Below the pieces are notes generated by a model. The model was not told the origin of the DNA. It ran no database searches and worked only from the letters and a program-made list of their open reading frames with translations. Shown here in pieces: positions 5,476 through 11,268 of a DNA stretch of 11,268 nucleotides. The position numbers and the translations under genes were made by a program. This stretch comes from an uncultured Bacilli bacterium (GTDB taxonomy: Bacteria; Bacillota_I; Bacilli_A; RF39; UBA660): positions 1 through 11,268 of the forward strand of contig CAKOLP010000018.1 of NCBI GenBank assembly GCA_934096025.1, in the 5' to 3' direction. Positions within the stretch are counted from its first letter, which is position 1. Every line of letters begins with the position of its first letter.

Positions 5476-6552
5476 CTAAATTATTTTTAAAAGTATTTCA
5501 TTCATCACATAAAGATATTCGGGATTTACAAAAATATTTCCATTTTTCTTTATTAATTCTTTACTCTTAAATAAACTTTTTAAATCATATACTTTCTCTA
5601 TATCTAAAGAAAATTTTTCAAAAAATGCCTTAATATTAATTCCTTTTGTCTTTCTAAGTCCCAGCATTATTTCGTAATCCATTATTTCTTTTTTACCTAA
5701 TAATTCTCTATCTTTAACATAATTACCTAACAAATAATCTTTTAAATTTTTCGTATTTGTATATCTTATATTATCGATATACCCACTGGCACCCAAGCCA
5801 AAACCATAATACTCCTCATTATTCCAATAAATTAAATTATGTTTACATTGATATCCTTTTTTAGCATAATTACTTATCTCATAATAATTTTCTTTTCCTA
5901 ATGTATTATTAATAAGTTTATACATATCATAATCTAATTCTTCTTCAACATATGTAGCTTTATTTACATAGATTTTCGTATATTCTTCAATAATCAAACT
6001 ATATGCACTTATATGCTCTGGATCTAATTTCAAAAAATAATTCAAATCCTTTTTTAAGTCTTTCAAAGATTCTCCGGGTATTGCATACATTAAGTCTAAA
6101 TTTATATTATTAAATCCCAAAGAACGGCATAACTCTATTTTTTTCTCTGTATCTTTAAAATCTGTACTTCTTTCCATAAATTTTAATTTACTAGGAATAA
6201 AAGACTGTACCCCAATACTTAATCTATTTACTTTATTATCCTTTAATATCTGTAATAATTCTTCATTTATATCTTCAATATTACACTCAAAGGTAAACTC
6301 CTCCAAAGAACTCGTATCAACTAGATCTAGCATTTTCAATAGTTTATTTAATTCTTCTTTTTTTAAAACACTCGGAGTTCCCCCACCAATATATATAGTT
6401 TTAATTTTCTCCCCCATATATCGATCCTTTATTTCATTTTTTAATGCTTTAAAGTATGCATATACCCATTTTTCATTATATACGAACTTGCAAAAATCAC
6501 AATATGAACAAATATTATGACAAAAAGGAATATGTATATACAAACCTTTCAT
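5476..6552 (-). CDS. hemW: Radical SAM heme chaperone HemW (HemN-like)
   Basis: The product has 358 residues and opens 'LYIHIPFCHNICSYCDF', giving the radical SAM cluster motif C11-x3-C15-x2-C18 preceded by the HIPFC signature. GGGTPS (56-61) binds S-adenosylmethionine; 'RLSIGVQSF' and 'NINLDLMYAIPGES' are the next conserved strands of the HemN/HemW superfamily. The residue after C18-D-F is another cysteine (C21); HemN-type oxygen-independent coproporphyrinogen oxidases also have a cysteine there, while HemW often has S. Length and the neighbour lepA favour HemW, which hands heme to respiratory proteins rather than making it. The ATG overlaps the previous gene's stop by four bases (ATGA), showing tight coupling. 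In Bacillus hemW follows lepA directly; here an extra gene is between them. A HemN-like oxidase remains possible but is less likely. Confidence 0.88.
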   Translation of the reverse strand: MKGLYIHIPFCHNICSYCDFCKFVYNEKWVYAYFKALKNEIKDRYMGEKIKTIYIGGGTPSVLKKEELNKLLKMLDLVDTSSLEEFTFECNIEDINEELLQILKDNKVNRLSIGVQSFIPSKLKFMERSTDFKDTEKKIELCRSLGFNNINLDLMYAIPGESLKDLKKDLNYFLKLDPEHISAYSLIIEEYTKIYVNKATYVEEELDYDMYKLINNTLGKENYYEISNYAKKGYQCKHNLIYWNNEEYYGFGLGASGYIDNIRYTNTKNLKDYLLGNYVKDRELLGKKEIMDYEIMLGLRKTKGINIKAFFEKFSLDIEKVYDLKSLFKSKELIKKNGNIFVNPEYLYVMNEILLKII

Positions 6553-7112
6553 ATCCGGCCTTTTGTTTCGTAATTAAATTCAGTTAAAAAGTGCCATCTT
6601 TCAAATAATTCTGGTCTTGCCCCTTTTTCCTCTAACATTCTAATTCTCCTTGAATACGCTCCTTTATTATAATCTATAATTTCACATAAATAGTTTATAC
6701 TTATTCGATGCATAACTTGATACTTTACTAAAAATAAAATTTCATCATCAGTTAATGATAAACCTTTTTTTCTTTTTTCCTTTATTATTTCAATTTCAGA
6801 ATCATCAATATTGCTCATCAGCTCTTTAACTTTTTCCTTATCACGATTCAAAAATGCTGTACCTAATTCGTTATAATAACGTAAAAATACTGCATTTGCT
6901 ACCATCTTAGGCCTATAACATAATAATTCAACTTTATGCATACTATCTTCCAAATCATATTTTTGCAATTTTTCAGTTAATTTTTCAGCATCCATATTTA
7001 GAAGTTCACAAAGTGTATCAAATCTTACATCAAAAGCCAAAGCACATCTTACTAAAAATTGCATTCTTTTTTCTTCATCTCTAAACATTAATCCTAACAA
7101 TAATAAATTCAT
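6549..7112 (-). CDS. Unrecognised 187-aa protein between lepA and hemW, possibly DNA-binding
   Basis: I do not recognise this protein. It is soluble-looking, alpha-helical and charged, with no signal peptide or membrane helix apart from a short hydrophobic start (MNLLLLGLMF). Two stretches look like helix-turn-helix units and resemble each other: 'RFDTLCELLNMDAEKLTEKL' (about 30-49) and 'SINYLCEIIDYNKGAYSRRI' (about 138-157). The second ends in a basic patch (SRRIR). Between them is a helical linker rich in K and E. The gene starts inside the lepA stop (TAATG, one-base overlap) with a GGTGATGAG ribosome site, and ends overlapping hemW by four bases. It is therefore co-transcribed and probably translationally coupled with both. 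A regulatory or RNA/DNA-binding role is only a guess from the HTH-like segments. Confidence 0.8.
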   Translation of the reverse strand: MNLLLLGLMFRDEEKRMQFLVRCALAFDVRFDTLCELLNMDAEKLTEKLQKYDLEDSMHKVELLCYRPKMVANAVFLRYYNELGTAFLNRDKEKVKELMSNIDDSEIEIIKEKRKKGLSLTDDEILFLVKYQVMHRISINYLCEIIDYNKGAYSRRIRMLEEKGARPELFERWHFLTEFNYETKGRI

Positions 7113-8905
7113 TACTCATCACCTAAAACAGCTAAAAATGCTTCTTGAGGAACTTCAACAGCTCCGACCATTTTCATTCGTTTTTTCCCTTCTTTTTGTT
7201 TTTCTAATAACTTTCTTTTCCGAGACACATCGCCTCCATAACATTTAGCTAAAACGTTTTTCTTTAACGCACTAATATTTTCCCTTGCAATTATCTTTGA
7301 CCCAATACTTGCTTGAATAGGTATTTGAAACATTTGTCTTGGAATAAGTTCTCTAAGTTTACCAACAATACTTTTACCTTTTTGATAAGCAAAATCTTTA
7401 TGAACAATAATACTTAGGGCATCAACAACATCCCCGTTAAGCAAGATATCCATTTTTACTAAATCACTTACTTTATAACCACACAATTCATAGTCAAAAG
7501 AAGCATAACCTTTTGTATAACTTTTAAGTTTATCATAAAAATCATACACAATCTCTGATAAAGGAATTTCATAATGAACATTAATTCTTGTGGCATCAAT
7601 ATAATCAACAGCCTTATAAATTCCTCTTTTATTTTGACATAATTCCATAATTGAACCGATAAAATCTGCCGGAGCAATAATATTCGTTGAAATGTAAGGT
7701 TCTTCAATCATTTTTATCTTAGCTCTATCAGGCATCTTATTCGGTGCATCTACTAAAATTGTCGTATTATCCGTAAGTGTAACCTTATATATAACACTCG
7801 GACTTGTGGCAATAATACCTAAGTTAAATTCTCTTTCTATTCTAGTAATAATAACGTCCATGTGTAATAATCCTAAAAAACCAATTCTAAATCCAAAACC
7901 TAAAGCTTCACTAACTTCTGGTTCAAAAGTTAAGGCTGCATCATTAAGTTTTAATTTAATTAAGGCATCTTTTAGTTCTTCATATCTATTTGGCTCAGTC
8001 GGAAAAATACCTGAAAACACCATAGGTTTCATTTCTTTATACCCTTTTATAGGTGTAGTTGCTTCCCTGCCTACTACTGTAATAGTATCTCCGACAGATA
8101 CAGAAGCAATATCTTTTATCGAAGCTGCAATAAACCCTACTTCCCCACTTTTTAATTCTTTATACTTTTCTTCTTTTGGTGTATGTACCCCAAGCTCTAC
8201 TACTTCAAAGACACTATTCGTAGCCATCATTTTAATTTTTTCTCCAACCCTAATTAAACCATCTACAATCTTAACTAGTAGAATTACGCCTCGATAAGAA
8301 TCAAAATATGAATCAAATACTAAAGCTTTCGTAGGTTTATTACAGTCAACCTCCGGAGCTGCAACTTTTTCTATTACAGCTTTTAAGATATCTTCTACAC
8401 CCTGTCCAGTTTTAGCACTACAAAGAATAATATCTTCATCTTTAAAACCTAAAGTATCAATAAGCTCTTTTTTTACTCGAGGAATATCCGCATTTGGTAA
8501 ATCAATCTTGTTTATAACAGGTATAATTGTGAGATCCTGTTCCATCGCTAAATATAAATTAGCAAGAGTCTGCGCTTCTATACCTTGGGCAGCATCTACG
8601 ACTAAAATAGCCCCCTCGCAAGCAGCTAAACTTCTGGAAACCTCATACGAAAAATCAACATGACCCGGAGTATCTATTAAATTAATTATATAATCTACTC
8701 CCCTGTAAGTATAATTTAACTTTACAGCATTAAGTTTAATGGTAATGCCCCGTTCTCTTTCTAAATCCATATTATCAAGTATTTGATCTTTCATCTCCCT
8801 TTTTTCAAGGGCTCCGGTAATCTCTAGCAACCTATCAGCCAAAGTACTTTTTCCATGATCTATATGGGCAATAATTGAAAAATTACGTATATTATTACTA
8901 CTCAT
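7112..8905 (-). CDS. lepA: Elongation factor 4 (LepA) GTPase
   Basis: The product has 597 residues, the family's normal length. GTPase motifs are all present: G1 'AHIDHGKST' (13-21), G2 'RGITIK' (52-57), G3 'DTPGH' (78-82), G4 'NKID' (132-135) and G5 'SAK' (163-165). Domains II, III and V follow, with 'GFRIGFLGLLHMDVI' in the middle, and the LepA-specific basic C-terminal domain shows 'KCYGGDVSRKRKLLEKQKEG' and 'KRMKMVGAVEVPQEAF'. EF4 is a ribosome-associated translational GTPase that acts on elongating or assembling ribosomes. The ATG at 8905 has an AAAGGA site about eight bases upstream and lies downstream of a clear sigma-A promoter. The gene heads a tight operon with the 187-aa gene and hemW. 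Confidence 0.98.
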   Translation of the reverse strand: MSSNNIRNFSIIAHIDHGKSTLADRLLEITGALEKREMKDQILDNMDLERERGITIKLNAVKLNYTYRGVDYIINLIDTPGHVDFSYEVSRSLAACEGAILVVDAAQGIEAQTLANLYLAMEQDLTIIPVINKIDLPNADIPRVKKELIDTLGFKDEDIILCSAKTGQGVEDILKAVIEKVAAPEVDCNKPTKALVFDSYFDSYRGVILLVKIVDGLIRVGEKIKMMATNSVFEVVELGVHTPKEEKYKELKSGEVGFIAASIKDIASVSVGDTITVVGREATTPIKGYKEMKPMVFSGIFPTEPNRYEELKDALIKLKLNDAALTFEPEVSEALGFGFRIGFLGLLHMDVIITRIEREFNLGIIATSPSVIYKVTLTDNTTILVDAPNKMPDRAKIKMIEEPYISTNIIAPADFIGSIMELCQNKRGIYKAVDYIDATRINVHYEIPLSEIVYDFYDKLKSYTKGYASFDYELCGYKVSDLVKMDILLNGDVVDALSIIVHKDFAYQKGKSIVGKLRELIPRQMFQIPIQASIGSKIIARENISALKKNVLAKCYGGDVSRKRKLLEKQKEGKKRMKMVGAVEVPQEAFLAVLGDE

Positions 8906-8923
8906 TTTCTACATCCTTTCCAA

Positions 8924-8942
8924 TGTTTAAAAATATTAAACA
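8924..8942 (-). other. AT-rich hairpin in the lepA leader
   Basis: Between the lepA promoter and ATG the transcript can form a 7-bp stem (TGTTTAA/TTAAACA) with a 5-base loop. No T run follows in the direction of transcription, so it is not a terminator. It sits just upstream of the AAAGGA ribosome site. It may affect transcript stability or mean nothing; the stem has only one G-C type pair per arm. Confidence 0.35.
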
Positions 8943-8954
8943 CCCAGCTAAATT

Positions 8955-8983
8955 ATTGTATCATGGATACTGAAAGATGTAAA
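8955..8983 (-). promoter_or_regulatory. Sigma-A promoter of the lepA operon
   Basis: The - strand reads TTTACA (-35, 8983-8978), a 17-base spacer, then TACAAT (-10, 8960-8955), each one base from consensus. Transcription would start near 8948, leaving a leader of about 43 bases. It gives lepA and hemW vegetative expression independent of the upstream sporulation genes. Confidence 0.78.
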
Positions 8984-9003
8984 TTAATGAATATGCAAAA
9001 ACA

Positions 9004-9327
9004 TCAGAAAAACAAAACCTTAATTGCATCCCAAGAGCCACTTACACCCTCAGTAATAATCTTTATAATTGCCAAAGTTATATTTTCTCCTAAATCTGTA
9101 AACTTATTACTATAATCTTTACTATTATTTTCCATATATTTATTTATATCTACATTTTTACCATTTAAAACATCATTTTCAAAATCCTTAATAGCTTCTT
9201 CAGTTAATAAAACATTTTTCGCAACATGAGCCTCATAATACCCACTTTCACTAGATATATACAAGCCCATAAAAACAATAATCAATATAATCAAGATACT
9301 TTTAAAGTAATTTTTCTTTTTTTTCAT
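9004..9327 (-). CDS. Small YqxA-like membrane protein downstream of spoIIP
   Basis: The product has 107 residues: a basic start (MKKKKNYFK), one membrane helix (about 10-25), a charged outer domain with 'NVLLTEEAIKDFENDVLNGK', and a C-terminal segment 'LAIIKIITEGVSGSWDAIK'. Its length, topology and the V-S-G motif near the end resemble YqxA (DUF3679), the gene that follows spoIIP in Bacillus subtilis. The ATG overlaps the spoIIP stop (ATGA, four bases), so it is co-translated with spoIIP and likely expressed in the mother cell with it. The function of YqxA is not established. Sequence identity is low by eye, so the assignment rests largely on context. Confidence 0.75.
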   Translation of the reverse strand: MKKKKNYFKSILIILIIVFMGLYISSESGYYEAHVAKNVLLTEEAIKDFENDVLNGKNVDINKYMENNSKDYSNKFTDLGENITLAIIKIITEGVSGSWDAIKVLFF

Positions 9328-10256
9328 ATTTTTCTTTGCAAATAATCATATATTATCTCGGCCATAACTTTTAAACTATTATTAACCTCATCTATATAAT
9401 TATATTGCCCTCCTACCTCTATTAATATGGTATTCGGATTAAAATCTTGATTATATTTTCCATTAACCCCTGGACCCTTTTTTTCTAAAACTCCTCGGCT
9501 TAGCATCGGATTTACTTTTTTTAGTCGTTCATTTAAATCTTTGGCTAAGTTTAGATTTGCTTGATAATTTTCATGTTCCAACCCTACAATAAATAAAATC
9601 CTAGCATATTTTACCCCATCAATTTCTGTCATCGTTCGCTCATAACTAGCAGAATCACGGTGTATGTCAATAAAAAACTTCAAAGTATTATGTTCCTTTA
9701 CTGCATTTTCCAAAAGTATTCTACTAGCCTTATAACTATACCCATACTTCCACCCATTTGTATTTAATATATCCACTATACTATTTTCCTCTGCTATAGC
9801 ACCAATACCTAAATCTTCCAAATATTCTTTTAATATATGACTAGCTATATATACTGTATTATTAATATTAAAATTTTCTAAGAAATTACTCTTATAACCC
9901 TCAGTTTGATGCGAATTATATATATACACTTGCGGAGTTAAATCTGCTTTTACCGTCTCTTTTATAACCGGCGTAGTAATATTTATATCTGTTCCATCAT
10001 TGAAATTTTTAATACCAAAAGAATACTTAAGTAAAAACTCCGTACTCGATAACTTAGATAAATCTGCTAAATTATAATTACTAAATGAATCTTTCAACAA
10101 ATAATCTAAATAAGTACTATTATTTATCTCTACATCTAACTTACTATACAAAAACTTAAAAGTTAACACAAAAGACATTACTAGCACAATCATTACTAGT
10201 ATTAAGCGTATTATATTACCTTTATAGTTTTTCTTTAAATGCATTCTCTTTCTCAT
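9324..10256 (-). CDS. spoIIP: Stage II sporulation protein P (SpoIIP) amidase/endopeptidase
   Basis: The product has 310 residues: a basic N terminus, one membrane helix (about 14-34), a spacer, and the SpoIIP catalytic domain (about 105-310). The domain opens with 'VYIYNSHQTEGY' (zinc ligand H116), continues with 'FFIDIHRDS' (H199), and ends with 'NTILIEVGGQYN' (E280 at the catalytic position), then 'EVNNSLKVMAE'. SpoIIP cuts septal peptidoglycan at the outer face of the mother-cell membrane and works with SpoIID and SpoIIM in engulfment. The ATG at 10256 has a GAGG site about 10 bases upstream; an in-frame Met at residue 5 is less well placed. It heads a two-gene unit with the YqxA-like gene. 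In Bacillus gpr precedes spoIIP; here a divergent hydrolase gene lies there instead. Confidence 0.93.
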   Translation of the reverse strand: MRKRMHLKKNYKGNIIRLILVMIVLVMSFVLTFKFLYSKLDVEINNSTYLDYLLKDSFSNYNLADLSKLSSTEFLLKYSFGIKNFNDGTDINITTPVIKETVKADLTPQVYIYNSHQTEGYKSNFLENFNINNTVYIASHILKEYLEDLGIGAIAEENSIVDILNTNGWKYGYSYKASRILLENAVKEHNTLKFFIDIHRDSASYERTMTEIDGVKYARILFIVGLEHENYQANLNLAKDLNERLKKVNPMLSRGVLEKKGPGVNGKYNQDFNPNTILIEVGGQYNYIDEVNNSLKVMAEIIYDYLQRKI

Positions 10257-10270
10257 AGTATCACAACCTC

Positions 10271-10301
10271 ATTATATAACGGATATCTTAATAAATATGT
10301 C
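10271..10301 (-). promoter_or_regulatory. Sigma-E-like promoter of spoIIP
   Basis: The - strand has GACATATT (10301-10294), a 15-base spacer and TATATAAT (10278-10271). This resembles the Bacillus sigma-E pattern (ATATT at -35, CATACA-T at -10; six of eight -10 positions agree). It fits the known mother-cell expression of spoIIP. The -10 box would also suit sigma-A, but no good TTGACA box lies 17 bases upstream. Confidence 0.45.
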
Positions 10302-10356
10302 GAAATAATTCCTTTTCATTAATTAAATTATATTTTATAATATAGGTGGTGATGAC

Positions 10357-11268
10357 ATGGATTACTTAACTAAATATATTAAAGAAAAAGGAAACCTTAC
10401 CTTTCAAGAAGCTAAGTTTAATGAAATAGATGCTCTTATTTACTCGGTATTAGTATATGTTGATTTAACACACCCAAAACTTTCCAACACCCCGATAAAA
10501 GAAGCATATAACTTATTTACCCAAAAATTCCATTTGAAAGAAAAAGATAGATTTTCCAAAAAAAACACAGAACTCTTTAAATTAATGGCAGAATCTCCAA
10601 GATACGAAGATAACTTAATCGAAGACTACACCTATATTATTAATAACAAAACTCAGTTCGGCGCACTTACAATAAAAATTCCCAAGCATTTTAAATTTAT
10701 TGCCTTTATGGGTACTAATGACTTTCTCGTAGGTTGGGAAGAAAATTTTCAAATGAGTTATTTATATCCTATGCCAGCGCAAAGGAAAGCTATAGCTTAC
10801 TTAAATAAGCATATTAAATCAACTGACTTAATAGTATATACCGGAGGACACTCCAAGGGAGGAAACTTAAGTATGGCTGCTTACATGGAACTACCTTGGT
10901 ACAAAAAATGGCAAGTTGAATATGTCTTTAATTTTGATGGTCCTGGCTTTTTAAAGGAATTAACAGATACTCCTAAGTACATTAAAGCTTCAAAAAAATT
11001 CATATCTTACTATCCCGAAGAAAGTATCGTAGGTATGTTACTTCACACTAAGGGACGTAAAAAAATTATAAAAAGTAATAAAAATGGTATTAACGAGCAC
11101 GATGCCCACTCTTGGAAATATAAAGAAAATAACTTACTTACCGGAGAACTATCTTTAGCCTCAAAAACTTTTTATAAACGCCAAGATAACCTTTTTAACA
11201 AAATAAATGAAGAAAAAAGAAAATATTTTTGCGAAACATTTTTCAAAATATTATATACATCGGGATAC
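10357..11268 (+). CDS. Mbeg1-like (DUF2974) alpha/beta hydrolase, 3' end beyond window
   Basis: The frame is open from ATG 10357 to the last base, giving 304 residues without a stop, so the gene is cut by the window edge. 'YTGGHSKGGNLSMAAY' carries the nucleophile elbow G-H-S166-K-G followed by G-N, the signature of DUF2974 (Mbeg1-like) hydrolases; 'FIAFMGTND' is the oxyanion-side strand, 'FNFDGPGF' (D194) the acid, and 'EHDAHSW' (H251) the likely catalytic histidine. The substrate is unknown; lipase or esterase activity is implied by the fold. No signal peptide or membrane helix is seen, so it is probably cytoplasmic. The start has a good AGGTGG site (10344-10349), seven bases upstream. It is divergent from spoIIP with about 100 bases between them. 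Confidence 0.85.
   Translation, partial: MDYLTKYIKEKGNLTFQEAKFNEIDALIYSVLVYVDLTHPKLSNTPIKEAYNLFTQKFHLKEKDRFSKKNTELFKLMAESPRYEDNLIEDYTYIINNKTQFGALTIKIPKHFKFIAFMGTNDFLVGWEENFQMSYLYPMPAQRKAIAYLNKHIKSTDLIVYTGGHSKGGNLSMAAYMELPWYKKWQVEYVFNFDGPGFLKELTDTPKYIKASKKFISYYPEESIVGMLLHTKGRKKIIKSNKNGINEHDAHSWKYKENNLLTGELSLASKTFYKRQDNLFNKINEEKRKYFCETFFKILYTSGY

Noticed and set aside
7806..8297. 163-codon + strand frame
   Set aside because: Fully antisense to conserved LepA domains; a shadow frame. The same applies to the small - strand frame at 7468-7707 inside lepA and to the - strand frame at 1131-1361 inside gerAB.
8924..8942. Hairpin before lepA considered as a terminator or riboswitch
   Set aside because: No T run follows it, it is only a 19-base AT-rich hairpin, and the leader of about 43 bases is too short for any known riboswitch class.
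1..11268. Search for CRISPR arrays, tRNA or rRNA genes, insertion sequences and attachment sites
   Set aside because: No regularly spaced repeats, cloverleaf-like intergenic sequence, transposase or integrase frames, or long flanking repeats were seen; intergenic gaps are all short.

Overview
The window comes from an AT-rich, endospore-forming member of the Bacillota. Three kinds of genes support this: spore genes (gerAC and gerAB germination genes, spoIIP), the Bacillus-type order spoIIP - small membrane gene - lepA - hemW, and the rpsU-yqeY pair. TGA is used as an ordinary stop codon, so this is not a Mycoplasma-type code. The low GC and rearranged housekeeping order suggest a gut-type Bacilli lineage close to the Mollicutes, but that placement is an inference.

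Layout. At the left end (+ strand) lie the 3' end of a GerAC-type germination lipoprotein gene and a complete gerAB-type germination permease gene, which overlap. They converge on yqeY across a bidirectional terminator. From about 1.47 to 10.26 kb everything is on the - strand. In transcription order this is: spoIIP and a YqxA-like membrane gene (overlapping, behind a sigma-E-like promoter); lepA behind a clear sigma-A promoter; an unrecognised 187-aa gene; hemW; a cadherin-like beta-sandwich membrane protein that ends in a terminator; a bacteriocin cluster; and rpsU-yqeY behind its own promoter. At the right end (+ strand) an Mbeg1/DUF2974-type alpha/beta hydrolase gene runs off the window.

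The main discovery is at 2228-4967. A C39-peptidase ABC transporter (GTG start), a 135-aa single-pass membrane protein and two tiny genes of 45 and 51 codons sit head to tail on the - strand. Both tiny genes encode peptides with classic double-glycine leaders (hydrophobic residues at -4, -7 and -12). Both predicted mature peptides carry a GxxxG motif and a single cysteine near the C terminus. One is a hydrophobic, glycine-rich segment and the other is cationic and amphipathic. This is the signature of a two-peptide (class IIb) bacteriocin with its dedicated leader-cleaving exporter. There is no full-length HlyD-type accessory protein and no obvious immunity gene; the 135-aa protein is the only candidate for either role.

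How the genes relate: the spoIIP and ger genes serve engulfment and germination; lepA, hemW, rpsU and yqeY are housekeeping genes. The bacteriocin operon lies between hemW and rpsU, where Bacillus carries hrcA-grpE-dnaK-dnaJ and following genes. Apart from short intergenic gaps, there is no gene-free stretch over 300 bases once the two peptide genes are counted.
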